Made by a program: the position numbers and the translations under genes. A stretch of DNA of 64,000 bases from Melanocharis versteri (Eukaryota > Chordata > Aves > Passeriformes > Melanocharitidae), in the NCBI GenBank assembly GCA_013397845.1, contig VZTG01006785.1, positions 677,732 to 741,731 on the forward strand, read 5' to 3'. Under the pieces are notes generated by a model. It saw only the letters and a program-made list of their open reading frames with translations, did not search any database and was not told the origin of the DNA. Shown here piece after piece: positions 24,796 through 37,900 of the stretch (position 1 is the first letter of the stretch; each line of letters starts with the position of its first letter).

Positions 24796-27700
24796 CTAGT
24801 TTTTTAATAAAAGAACTACAAATAGAGCCATTACTGCCGTATTTATTTTGTGCACATTTCATCCACATGCATAAAATCCATGGTGCTTCTCCCAGGTTGT
24901 TACTTCACGCAACCTGACCTTCACCTTGGAGTTCTGCACCAGTTTTGAGATGTTTGTGCTGTTCCAAGAGCAATGATTTGGGAGTCCTTGTGGATGAGGA
25001 ACTGGAGATTTTGGGTTTGGTTTTTTGGTTGGTTGTTTGCTTCTTTGTTTAATTAAAGCATCTTTAAAACACTGCATCGGGTTGATGCATTTGTGTGGCT
25101 TTTTCTTGTCTTGGTCTAACACCATCTTCATGCTCTTTTTTTCTTTTTGGTTTTTTTGTACTTTTAAGTTTGGCTTCCCAGTTCATAAATTTTTCAGAAC
25201 ACACACGCTTTTTTCCCAGAGAAGTGCACTCCTGTGTATATATGCATGCCCTAGCCCGGCACATAATAATATTGCCTCTCTAATGCAGAAGGGTTAGCAA
25301 GATCTGATCAGTCTAATCAGTAAAAAACGCATATCCACACACCTTGTGCTACAGACTACTTTGAAGACATACAAGTTAGTCATGTTGTTTGAGAGACTTT
25401 TACAATAGATTTGTTCATCACCACTTGCATAGATTTTTGAGTAGCCATGACATTCTTCATGCAAATTCAGAAACCTCTGCAAATAAATCCAATCTAAGAT
25501 ATTATCTAGCCTTAGCTGTCCCTTCTCCTTCTATTTAGTTAATTGACTGATATCGTGATAAACAAGAGATCACCCTAACACAAGATGATATTTTTCCAAT
25601 AGAATGGAAAAGGTGACAGTAGAGACACTTCACTGTTTTGCATCCTGTAGCATGTATTATTAAAGCATCAACTCATATCTGTCACATAAAGTCATATTTC
25701 TTTTTAATAAATTAAATAACTTCAAGTAGTGTTATTGTGCCATGAATTTCAGAAGATTTGTCAAGAAAGAGGTATCTTTGACTATTCACTTAGCAAAGGA
25801 GTCACACTGTGATATTCCTGACAGTTTTGGGACAGGGCAATAAAACAAACTTCCCTCTTTTAAATTGTACTTGCATTTCTAGTAAAGCCCAAGCCCTCTT
25901 TGGGCAGCTCCAGGGCTCAAAAAAAACCAGCTTTGAAAGAGCAATCTGTGCATTGAAATGTAAATATTCACTACAGTGTACTGTACACAGGAATTCTGGA
26001 GGAAAGCAGGATGCTGAGCATACTTATTCATCCATCATTACCCAGAGTTCTCAGTTGGCTGTTTCAGAGACATGCTTTTCAGTTTGTTTGAATTCTGGAA
26101 GAAACAAGGTTTGGGCATTGCTTTGGAACAGGCAAAGTTTTTTTTCTTAGCTCTTGTAGAGCACTAAAACTCATTTGAAGGCTTGATTCAAGAACAGATG
26201 AGTCAGTACCTTCATTAACAGATTTTAGACCTTCATACAAAAGTTGCAGGTTTGGTTTTATTGGGAGAAGTAACAGAGCTGTAGGCCCATTCCCTCCTCC
26301 TTTCCATCGGCACAGTCTCACATGCTACAGCTGTGGTTGTGCAAAGGATTTAAATCAGTTCCATTTGTATGATCAGACAATGCATTTGAAGATGAAAGAT
26401 GGGTAAGTAAGTGCCAAGCATTGAATGTGCTGATATCTGGGAGGAAAAGAAATCACTGATCTATACAAGACAGTCACTTTCATTTTTAAAGAGTCCATTT
26501 TAGATGATATTGGCAAAACAGAGTAGAATTTTGCTACAGCTTACTTCCACATGTTACTGGTCCTTTTGGAAAAGAAAAACAAACAAACAAATCTATAGAA
26601 ATTTAATTGTACGTTAGCACAAAAGGACTTTTAAAACAGTGTTTCATTCTGTCAAAAAGGAGCATTCTTTTTTGGCAAATAAAATTTCGTATCAGCATTA
26701 AGCATTTTTTTTTTTGAAGAATGAAACTCCAAAAAATTTAGTAAAATTCCAAGAGAAAAATCATAACATCATGTTTTAAGGATGTTGAAATAAAACATTG
26801 CCTTACTTTCAATTAACAATTTGGCAAATTCGTGAAACATATTGGTGTTACTCAGACTGTCTTCTCTGAAGAAAATCTTAGCTACAGTAATGCACCCAGC
26901 TCTCCTGAAGAGTCTTTAAAGTAATGCAGTTCACAATCTTGTAATTTTTCTGCCAAAGGGGGACAAATGTAAATATAATAATATTGTGCAATTGTAAAAA
27001 TGAGCCATTCATCTTTCTTTACAAAATGTTTAAGAAACATAAATACCCGTGAAATTAAAAAAAGAGATATCTTAATAAATCCTGAGAATCTTAACAGAAT
27101 GCTTGAACTGAGAAAATTATGGTCACATTATCTACTGTTATAAAATCATGACAAAGCCAAACCAGACTCTTTCAATATAATTGAAGTAAGTTATATTACT
27201 GTTTCTAAACTGGACTTGTTGATTCTTTTCATTCAAAATTATGGCCAATTATCTTTCTTGGTAAACTCTATATAAATACTTCTTCTCAATAGATTTTCTG
27301 CCTTCTTGTGTTCAGAATCCATTTAATGGCTAATGACATGAAAGTTTTCACTGCTACTAATACTTAAGATTCTGCAGTTGATTTTTCCTTCTTGTGAACA
27401 ATCAACATGATTTTTCACAGCAGTCAAGAGATGGAACAGGTCAGCAGAAGTAAGAAGCAATATCATTTGACCTTCACAAGGGGCACCACCAAAAGCCATA
27501 TTATATTTTAAAGAAAAGGCAGTTTACCTCCTGGTGCTGTTCTTTGAGGTAGAATCTGTACCTCTGCAAGTCAAGAGCAAAGAGGCAATGGGAAAATAAA
27601 TAAACCCAATGGAAAAATAAATTATCTGTGCTGCAGCTATGTATCTTTACACTTTGTGGTCCAGTGACCAGAATTCAGTTGAATGAACTGTGAAAGCGAA

Positions 27701-29339
27701 GAGTATGTTCTTGCAGAGCACACAAGAAAATAAAATTTTGAAGAGCGGTGGCAAAGTGGGTTTGAAAAAGAATTATTTGGTGGAAATCTTTTAAAGAAGA
27801 GAACCCTTTTTAAAAGCAATTTTTAAAACTGTTTGTAACTATGATAATCAAGTAATTAATTAAATTAATCTGGAACAAAATTTGTGACGGTCAATTTTAC
27901 TACATGGCTGAATTGTCAAGAATTTCAGTCTGGAATGCACTGAAACACGTGCAGTGTGACAAGTGTTAAGAGAGTCAGAATGTTGAATACCTATTCTTGC
28001 TCTAATGGGATGATTTTATGCTGAGTTTTGACATGGGATGAAAAGCTAGTACTCCATCTAAGAACAAATCCAGAAATTAACCTGATATCTGGAGATTTCA
28101 GAGAAGCCAATGGTAGAACAGGAAAATTTTATGGTGATGGAGGAAGTACATGCACATAACATGGATGTTGAAGAGAAAAATCTAAAAAAAGCCAGCTAAG
28201 AGAGAAAACGAACTATTAAGCTTGCGAACGGAAATAAAACCCCCTTACTTCTCTGAATATAATATACAGTGACTTATGAGGAGGAGTTTAACCCAGCTGT
28301 AAGCTTTAATGTTCAGAAGAATTAAATCCTCAGTTTTGAATAACATTCGCAGTAAATTAAAGCAGCAGTTATGCAATGTCTGGAGTACATTGGAACCACC
28401 CCATGGTTACCATAGCCGGCCAAACCCTGTCCCCAAGCAGGCAAAACTTCTAACTGGGATCAAGGTTTTTATCAAGTGTTTAGTCTCCTTTGACCTAATT
28501 CATTTCACCACCCTTACTTTGGAAGTAAGGGGAAAGTTTTATTGCTGTGAAAGCCAGTGCAGATATCTGGGACAAAATTAAGCCTGATGTAACTCAAATG
28601 ATGTCACACCAAGGATGGATTTGGCCAAGAGTGTCTGGGGAAGTTAATGCACTTCCTGAACTGGAGACCAGTGTTAATTCATCTCATTTCTTTAGCTTTG
28701 CTGCAGCTACAGCTGCAGGTCAGGCCAAGAACCTACACGACTTGTTGCAGTAAAGAGGGGACAACAAGTTTGCCGCTGCTGGGCCAATACCCATTTTGTA
28801 CCTTTACAATAGTGACAACCTGTCAGTTTCTTTCCAAAGATGCATTTCTTTACAAATGTGACAAAAGCTCTCCTACCAGCCACTTTCTTTTTGGGTCCCT
28901 TCTGCTCCAGGCACTGCTGATAAAACCTTTTGGTTGGTAGCATTTCAAGTCAGCAGGAGCTGCTGCAGCTCACAAACTGCACCTCAACATTCCCTTAGCA
29001 ATGGTGGCTGCAGTATCTCCTGTGCTAATCATCTTCCGAGAAACAGTGTGATAATGTGCTATTTTAAGGGCTGGATTCTGCCCTCTTACCCCAACTGATG
29101 AGATGGAAATGGCGTGGCAGCATTATAGCCAGTATGAAAAATGCTGTCTGTCTGGGAGTGCTTGCCTCCTGCATTTCAAATGTTCCTTGTCTTTCTTTTC
29201 AAATGTTCCTTGCACATATCCCTATTGAAAGCTCCATGCATATACAGATGAGTAATAATGACTTCTCATTTAATGGCCTTTCCACCCAAGACAGTTATTA
29301 ATGGGGAAAAGAATTTACTGCAAGTTTGACACATAAATT
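24796..29339. other. Noncoding stretch, no gene seen
   Basis: AT-rich with T-rich low-complexity sequence at about 25,010-25,160. No exon, RNA gene or transposon is recognised. A 16-bp direct repeat sits at 29,174-29,212. Confidence 0.5.
29174..29212. repeat. Two copies of a 16-bp direct repeat
   Basis: The sequence 'tttcaaatgttccttg' occurs at 29,174-29,189 and again, perfectly, at 29,197-29,212, with a 7-bp spacer. It looks like a small tandem duplication of about 23 bp. Confidence 0.85.
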
Positions 29340-29900
29340 ACAAGAGAGATACAGAAAGCATCTGTATGTCCTGGTGACAATGCCACCACACCTTAGAAGG
29401 AAGCTCCGGCAGCAGCGTTACGTGTCTCAATTGTAAGGCAGACAGGAGAAGCTGCTGAGTGCAGGGAATGCTCATCTCTGCAGTCCTTGCTAGAGAAAAT
29501 AAGAGGGCATTGACAAACCTGCTGGAGGAAACTTCTGGTCCTTCTCTGACACGGCCCCGTCCTCCCCCAAACCAGAAATCAGGAGGGCAGAAGACAAGAA
29601 TCAAGTTGGCTTTACATTGCCTTTCTGTTTCCATTGCTGTGGGCTGGCTGAGGGGCTGCTTTATTCTGAGGCAAACATAAACCACGGTCTGCCCTACACC
29701 TGCCATCTCTGGAGCACAGCGGAGCACTCCGTGCACAGGGCAGCACAGTTTGTCACGTACCTCCAAGTGTGGTCCCCTACTGCTGGAGTACTTCTAAGGA
29801 CGCTGGAAGAGAGGTAATGATGTGACCTACACACCAGCTGAGGATGTCCTGCTTCCTGATCCCTGCCTGACAGCAAGGTCAATCATCTGTGCAGCCATGA
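29340..29900. other. Unexplained GC-richer block
   Basis: G+C and CpG rise locally (for example around 29,400-29,420 and 29,550-29,570). Frames of 142 codons (minus, 29,338-29,766) and 73 and 66 codons (plus) overlap each other, which is what raised G+C alone produces. No domain, splice pattern or known repeat is recognised. Confidence 0.3.
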
Positions 29901-31349
29901 ATGAGTCTCATGTTGCTTTTAGCCCAAGAAATAGCTGGAAGAAAGCCCCACTATTAAACTGCACTTGGATAGGGACACCAGATTAACTCACAAATCCCAA
30001 CAGTATCGATAAATTCAAATCATCAGAGTCCTATCCAGCATTTAAATCTTATCTTAATAGTATGGTTAATAAGTTAAGCTTCCAGTCAGCTGTAAAGTAT
30101 GCAAGCTTTTAGTTTGCCACTGGAAAATGTCCCAATTCTTGTTCACGGTGTCAGATAAACTATTAATACACCTGTCCTTGCTTTTGCATTACACAGCCTT
30201 GTAATCTATTCAATCCCTGCCCAATCTCACCACATTAAATGCTGTGACTTAGGCTAGTTGCTTTCCCTTCCAAGTAAAGCAAAAAACCCACAGCTTTTCT
30301 GCTCCTCTTTTCCCTGCTCCACACAAGCCTATATTTCCTTCCTATTCCCAACTTTCAAGTGAAATTCATGGGCTGCAATGCCATTAATTCCACTTGCTTT
30401 TCCCATGTGTGTCTCTCTTGGTCTGCAGTATTCCTCACTACATGATGCCCTTCCAAATCCTGATATAAGGGGAGGGGTTTGCTTTCTTCAGCTGGCAGTG
30501 AAAGGGCAAAAGCCATGAAAAACAAACTGATGCTTTCTTCCCATGTTGGTTTGTCTTTGGCAAATAGAGATCATGAGAAGCCTTCTTTCTCTTTCCGCTG
30601 AGAATATTTCTTAGAAAATTTCATATGAATCCCAGCATTGGTCAGAATGATAAACAGAAAATTGAGAATTACCAGAAAGTGTGTAAAGAATGTAATAAAA
30701 AGCAGTTTTATGCTGCTATACGAATCCATGGTGCACTCACAGCCTAAATAGTGAATGTATTTCTGATCATTCTAACCCATAAATATTATAGTAGAATTAG
30801 ACAAGGAATAGTAGACGACAGAAGAGATGATAAAAACATTGAAAGCCTTTGCTCAGGCAGAGACTGAAGCTCTTCAATCCACAAAAAAAGTACAATCCAA
30901 GGAGATTAGTAGATAACTAAAATATCTTGAGTGGCAAGCGGAAGAACTATTCAGTTTCTCAGAAAAAGAAGAAAGCCAGAGGCTCCCAGTGAAAATTACC
31001 AAGCCTCAGGATTCAAAAATCACAAAGGGAAGTGTTTTCCACGCACTGCAGAATGAAGCAGTGGGACTCATTGACACAGGATGTAATGAAGGTCGAAAGG
31101 AAAATGGTTAAAAAGGACTAGTTCACTCCATAGTAAGGTCTACTGAGTCCTCTTAAATGTGATGGTCTGAATGTAAGACACGAATCTAAAAATCCCTCAT
31201 CAGGTATTGTTAGAAGATGGAAAGGAAGACCATACGAAGAGCATATATACCTTGTTTATTATGTTTCCCTAAACATCCATTACCAGACCCTCTAATAGGG
31301 TATGAAAGGTGACCTTTCAGCCTTATCTGATAGGCCCACCTTTGTGGGC

Positions 31350-31379
31350 TTTCTTTCTTTCTCTTTCTTTCTTTCTTTC

Positions 31380-31419
<40 letters not shown>

Positions 31420-31440
31420 ACTTTCTTTTTCTTTCTTTCT
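31350..31440. repeat. (TTTC)n tetranucleotide microsatellite
   Basis: About 90 bp of near-perfect TTTC units with a few 'ctct' and single-base interruptions. All-pyrimidine on the + strand, with mirror symmetry, so triplex (H-DNA) formation is possible. Likely polymorphic in length. Confidence 0.95.
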
Positions 31441-32239
31441 CCCACTGAAGCTGGAAGATGTGGTAGAAGCTTCCTTTACTGAGCTTCCCAGAGGAAGGCA
31501 TGCCGGTGGGACACTTAGGAGCAGAGCCCTTGCTCTGAGATGCTAGCAAACACTCTGGCTCATGACACGCGAATGATGAATCCCAGAATATACAGGTCGC
31601 TGTCTCAGCTTTGCCCTTGGCCTGCTGCATGCCTCACTCGGTGATTATCCCAAAGCTTAGTATATTCTGTGTAACAGAGATTTCCGAAAGAAAAAAACAC
31701 ATCTATATAACCAGGAAAATACGGATTTCCTACCATGGGTATCAGTACCTTGGGAGATTCCTAAGTAGAAGAGTAATCCATACATTTAGGGTGATAACTT
31801 AGACACAGAAGTTTTTGTTACTTTGGATTCACCCATTTCTGTGCCTTGGTTTTCAACCTAGAAGATAACAACAATTTTTGGGCGGGTATTTTTCGTTGTT
31901 CTTTTCTTTTCTTTCCTTTTGCTTTTTAATCCTGCAAAGGTTTTATGTGGCTAAATAGGTCAGATGTTTTGATAACAAGTGAGACAGAAACCATAAAAAT
32001 ACCTGAACTTATACTACATGCCTACAAATGGAGCTGAAGTCCAGCTCTGACATTTCCAAATGGCTTTTGCCCTCCCCAATTTAATGCACATAGCCTTTTT
32101 AAAAATAAAAGTGAAATCTAGCATGGTTCACTAAGAGTACTTCTTTAGAAGCTAGAGGGTGGATTTGCCCCACTTCATATCAAACCGTTCGTACCAGATG
32201 GTTGCAATGTCAATGTAAGGACAAAGTCAATGCAGATTT

Positions 32240-33010
32240 TAGAAAATAGCAATGTTGTGGAAAAAGTGCTCCCTCTGGTTATTTTTCTGGAGAATTATTT
32301 GCTTACAGCAGAAGAGAAGTAGGGCAGAGGGCAGTTGGGTTTACCTGCATTGTTTTCACCATTACAGTCAGGACGAGGGTTGTTTGTCAAACGGGGTTTT
32401 GTTCCCCCCCACGCCCCAAGGGCACACGTTCCTGACATTCTGTGTTAGTTTTCTGAGGAGGAGAGGGCTCCTTCTCAGAGGCTGTGCATTTTCTGGATGC
32501 GGTAAGGAGGAGGAGGACACAGTTTCGTTCCCAGTGTGGGTTTCTTTTTACCTGCTATGCCATCCATGTTGTTTAGGAGCAGAGACCCAAAATGACAGAC
32601 ATGACTGAGGCAGCTGCTGGAGCCAGCACAGCCTCCTTCAAACCCCCCTGATCCGACACAACAACAGTGCAGCGTGCTGGCAGCCCTGGAGGACTGCAGC
32701 ATCACCGCTGGCTTGCTGTTAACCCTTTGGAGCTCACAACCTGCCGAACTATGGCATGAGCTGACAGGTGACAAACATCGACGGCCCCCAGCACCCGAGG
32801 GCAAAGCCTCTCTCCAGAGACAGGACCTTAAATAGCAACACACTTGTACAGTACCTGTTGCTGGTGTGGCGCAGTCAGTTCTACCTGCCTTAAAACAGTA
32901 ACAAAACAGAAAACTGTCTTCCAAAATTTTGCAAATGGAAAGAAAAACCACAGACAGGTCATGCCAAGACATTGTGTGGAGGTAACAAGGTAACAGCAGT
33001 AACTTCAAGG
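32240..33010. other. Unexplained GC-richer block with a long minus-strand frame
   Basis: CpG-retaining segment. The minus strand is open for 177 codons (32,475-33,008), the longest frame in the window. The predicted peptide is Cys/Ser/Leu-rich and repeats no motif I know. The base composition around 32,600-32,830 would give long frames by chance. It might be a noncoding RNA exon, an old repeat or a regulatory block; I do not support it as a protein gene. Confidence 0.3.
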
Positions 33011-34559
33011 GTTATCGCTTCAGGATGAGAATTAACATAAATTATTTGTGCATCCACACAGGGACGCAGAATGGGCATGTTCTGGGCAAAGTCATTTAGA
33101 CCAAGTCAGCAGATACAAAATATTCAAGTGTACTGTGCTTGATTGCTGAGGAGACTTCACAAACTAGTGGTTGCCATGTTGAGAAAAAAAATTGTGTGCG
33201 AGAGAAGTGCTGAACTGAAACGCCCAGAGATTAAGAATAATCTCCAAATACATTTTTGGGAGTGTGAGAAGTCTGGAGACTTCTGCAGCACAACCATGTG
33301 ATGATTCCAGGTTGCCCTCCCAAGCTAGTGGATACTAACGGGTATCATTATGATACCTCCTAGTTAATGGCAATCACACCTCTGACTGCAATACTTTTGC
33401 AGTCCAGAGGAAACACAGATTGGCAGTGCTATGTCTACATTTTGCAGGGGTTAACACCCTTCCCTGTAATGACAATTTCTTACAGGAATACTCTACTAGC
33501 AGCCTGAGCAAGGACCAGGAAGATGGACTTTTGCCTAAGCAAACCTGAGCTGCTTTTGACCTTGACAGGATAGGCTGTTTTACTCTTAATACATGTTAAT
33601 CATTGCATCCCCTATGCTAGGCAGTGCAATAGAAAAATCGTGGTCATTTGTTAGAGGCTGCACCTGTAACAATCTGTAATTCATGATCAGGAACAAAATG
33701 GCTGTTTTCTGTGACAGCCCATAACAGGTTTACAGATAACTAACATAAAAAGTCAAGACAATCCTACTGTTAGTCCTAGAACCTGTTTGGTTTCAGAATG
33801 TGAAATGTGATTTAACTGATACCTTTATTATTGTTTATTTACTCTTCATCCTCTTTCAACACCTAAATGTCTACGTATCGTCTGGTCCTTTTCAGTCTTT
33901 CATTCAACATCTTACCCCTTCTTTCCCTTCTTTGGGAAATTGTCTCCTCTTCCCTTTACATAGGGATGAGAACATAGTTCATTCCTCATGCCAGCTTTTT
34001 TGTTTGGTTGGTTGTTGTTTTGTTTTTTTTCCTCTCATCTGAAACTACTAATAAAGATGACACAAATGATGTTAGGTAATGCTGGTTGAACAACACCACA
34101 CTACTAATTAGTCATAGGCCATCTGACATCCAAAACTCTTTTATTCTTCTGTTTTTCTTACATTTTTATTTGAAAAAGAAGACCTTTTCCCCAAACTCCC
34201 AAATGCACTAATCCATGAAACATTCCAACAATAAGGAAATGAATATTTAATTACTTTAATTCTGCTATCTTATTGAAAGCACAGTTTCAAGCAAGTTCAT
34301 TTTACGTGTGGTGGTATTGAGGCAGTCAGTTTCAGTCCCCAGGTCTGGTCACAAGTGCTGAAGCCAAGAATAGATCTGGGTGTAAGTTGCATTGTTCCAG
34401 CACATTGAAATTCTGACTGTGTCTAGTTAGCATTGTTCCTAACAAGTGAAAACCAAAGCTCGTCCTGTCCCTCCTTTTAAAAACAAAAAGAAAGAAAAGG
34501 CTTTGCACATTTTTGTTACAAACAAACTGTATTGCAGTACCTGCAGAGCACAGCTACTG

Positions 34560-34945
34560 ATTCTGTGTTTTGTCCAGCCAAAATAGGTCAGTTAGGAAGC
34601 ACTCCAAAGTTGCACAGAAGTTGGCATTTCTGATTATTCGGGCTGAACGATTCCAACGGGCCAGTTGTCAAGCACAATTTGCAAAGGCTCCTGGCACTCT
34701 GGCCAGGGGGGAGTTCCCCAATTTATGTTATAACACAGACAACAGCAGTAACATTTTAATCAGACAGTCAAGCCTGCTGAGAAGTTCTGTTGTAATCCAT
34801 TGTTATGCCCAAAAGGACGGCAGTTGGGTATGGCTGGGGAGTCTAGAATGCGCTGTGGTTCCTTAGTGCAGCCACCATGGACGTCAATACAAAATTAAAG
34901 AAAAGATGTTTCCCCTCTCCCTTGACACACACTACAGTAAGTGAC
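34560..34945 (+). other. CpG-retaining block with strong-Kozak ATG and splice donor
   Basis: About 300 bp with clustered CpGs (34,639-34,665, 34,817-34,883) leads to 'gccaccATGG' at 34,871-34,880, a near-ideal vertebrate initiation context. The frame reads 20 codons (MDVNTKLKKRCFPSPLTHTT) to a consensus donor 'ACA|gtaagt' at 34,936/34,937, phase 0, and stops shortly after if not spliced. This could be a small first coding exon of an alternative transcript, or a coincidence in a conserved noncoding element. There is no CpG island and no partner exon could be identified. Confidence 0.2.
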
Positions 34946-37900
34946 TGAAGTAAATTATTCCTTCTGCTCACTACTCTAAGCTATTTTAAGAGCTATCTGC
35001 TCTGCAATTAGATCAGGGAATACCCTGTATGTTAAGAGGGGAAGTCGCAATTAGAAAGCAGAGACAGAGGTCTTTATCCAGAGGACTCATAAGACATGAG
35101 TGAAAGATGGATCCCAAGAGCTCACTTTGGGCACTTAAATGCATGTAAGCATGAATTCTTCATCTATAAAAAACTTCTAAGATGTGTTAGTCAACACATT
35201 TTTGCAATCAAGACTTTAAAATCAAAAGTAAGGGTTTTGATTCGCTTTAATGTCAAAACCATTCTGTCTTTTAAAGATACTAAGGAATGGAAGGGCAACA
35301 TCAGCCTTCATCTCATGGTCCGGTTGAGGAAGCCTCAGTATAAAACCAAAAATACGTCAAGGAAAACAGAGGAGAAGCAAGAAAAAAGAACTATAAGTCT
35401 ATGGATTTGGCAGAAAAAGAAGTAGTGTATTTAAGAAAAAAACAAACAACAAAACACTGTTCAAATGGAATTAAAAATATATAACCTTGAAATTTATATT
35501 CTATAAGTGCAATAGTTCCTAAGTTTATGTTTTAATTACATGAACTAGTATATTTCTTCAAGCAATTATAGTATCCCTAATTAAATTGTGGGTCTTTTAC
35601 AGTAATATCAATTAGCTCTTTAAAAACCACATTATTAATTTATCAAGAAGACAACTTGATAACACAGCAAAGGCAATGAAATAGATTAGTCTGTAACACC
35701 CACTGCTAGAGGGAACAGACTTCATTCAAAAGTAAATGGACAGTGAATCTCCACTAACTCCTGAGGAGCTGCACTGATTCACCCCTCTCAGAATGGGATC
35801 TGCATTCTTAACATCAAAACTTCCATCTTTATCTGGTGTTTTGCCTGTTTTCTATATATACAACCATGAAGAAAATCATATTGTCACAGATTATGACGTG
35901 TAATGAGGCTGTACTATAGTGGGCTTTTCCTTGCTATAAAATGCATCTTAGTGTGTCTGGGAAGAAGAAAAGGGCATAAAATAAGTTTGGAGGGAGAATG
36001 AGAACTGAAATTAAAACAAACAAACCAAAACAAAATAAGAACTTCTTCATCAAAGGGTACTTTAGATACTGACAATGAAGTTTCCAGATGATCCAGAAAA
36101 GAAAGGAATACGGGAAATACTTCTGGAAAGTATTTCTGAACAGCAAACAGATGGTTAGGATGGCTTGTGTGTGTTTGACAGCAGCTACTCTTTGGAGTAA
36201 TAAAGGGACACTAGACAACTGTTTGATCTGCTGGTGGGTTTGGATGGCAGAGATCCATCTGCACTCAGTGTGGCACTACTTTATGGGAAGGAAAATATAT
36301 AAATCCTCTGAAGAAGAGAAATACAAACAAACAGTGCAGAGGGAGAAGTATGACAATCTTCCCCCAGTGCCACAGAATTATGCAGCTCCTTGTTTACCAA
36401 GCTATTACACTGGCAACTGTGTTGAGATGATATAGATATAGATATAAATGTTAGTATTTCTCTCAGTTCTGTTTGTTACATCTCACCAATTTAATTACTC
36501 CTTTCTGTTTCTTCTTTCAACCAAATTTCTAACATCATTTCCTCTAAGCATTCTTCTAGAGACAATTTCTTCATCAGGGCCCCACAAATATCTTTGTGAT
36601 TTGCAAAAGTGTCATCTGTATTTACATACATGTTTGTGGGTCAAAAACCAAGCTCCGAATCACTTCAGCATGTGCCTGCAATTACTTGCAGATGACGACA
36701 TATGCCCGCTTTGGGCCATGCACAGAAAGTGTAACATAGATAGAGCTCCATCTGCTGCTGGAGGGGCCTCTTGCTTGGATCCTCACCACACAGATTCCTG
36801 CAAATGCATGTAGGCAGGACACAAAGTTTGTGCCACTGAATGGTCTCTGGGAGCTCTACACAGTCTGCCATTCATGTAGACTTCCACATGAACCTTTCTG
36901 CTTTGCTCCCATGCCCAGGACACTTGGGCAACATTAAAAACACTGTAGATTAACCCAGTCTCTACCAAATGAAATCTTTGGAGTCACAGAATTGGTATTT
37001 TCTGCAGGGAAACAACTGCACCACTGGAAGATTTCTCATTGCTTTTAACAAAAAATTCGGGGTTTTTTTGGTGACAAAAGTCACATGAATCTTCTGTAAT
37101 GTGATGTAGGAAAATGGTTCCTGCTCTTTCAAATATCTTTGAAAGAAAGAGGGGCATGCAGGCTAAAGTTAAAGTGGTAACTAGATCTTAGAGACCACAA
37201 AATATTACTGCAGAAGCAGGAATAATACAGACAAAACTAGACAGGAATTTAAAATATAATTTTCCTTTGATAAAATTTTCTCACAGAAAATTGTCTTTCT
37301 TTACAAGGAATCATCTACCTTGCAAGACATTCTATTACAGATATCTGAAGAGAAATGAAAATGAAACTATAAAAGCTGAAAGTACGTATTTGGGAACAAG
37401 GTTTTTGTACTCTAATTGGTCAAAGCAATTGAGGAAAACTAGATAAAAATTTTCAAGGAGAACTGACTTTTTGCAAGACTTATCAAGAACTGTGCTTTCT
37501 AAATGATAGTATTAATAAAGAAATACACCATGCTTAGGTAGAAAATTGGTTTCCCAATTTAAATCTGAAAATAGTCACAATATGGAACAATGACTTCAGT
37601 ATAGCTGAAACAATCTGTTTTATGACAGTATTCCAGATAATCGGATAAACTAGTTCTGGGTTTGGATGAAAACTACCATTTCTGGCAGGTATGACCCTAT
37701 ATAGAATGTATAAAACTCTGCATCTTCAGCCCATACATTGAAAATTATGCATTTAAGCTATCTTTTTCTGCAGTTAAGTCCCCAAACATGACTTCTCACG
37801 CAACAGGACCAGGAGGCTGTGAAAGACCCCTTGGGCAGCACACAGCCAGCCGCTATCACAGCAGAGGGGATTGCAACAGAAGCTTGTGCAATACACCAAG

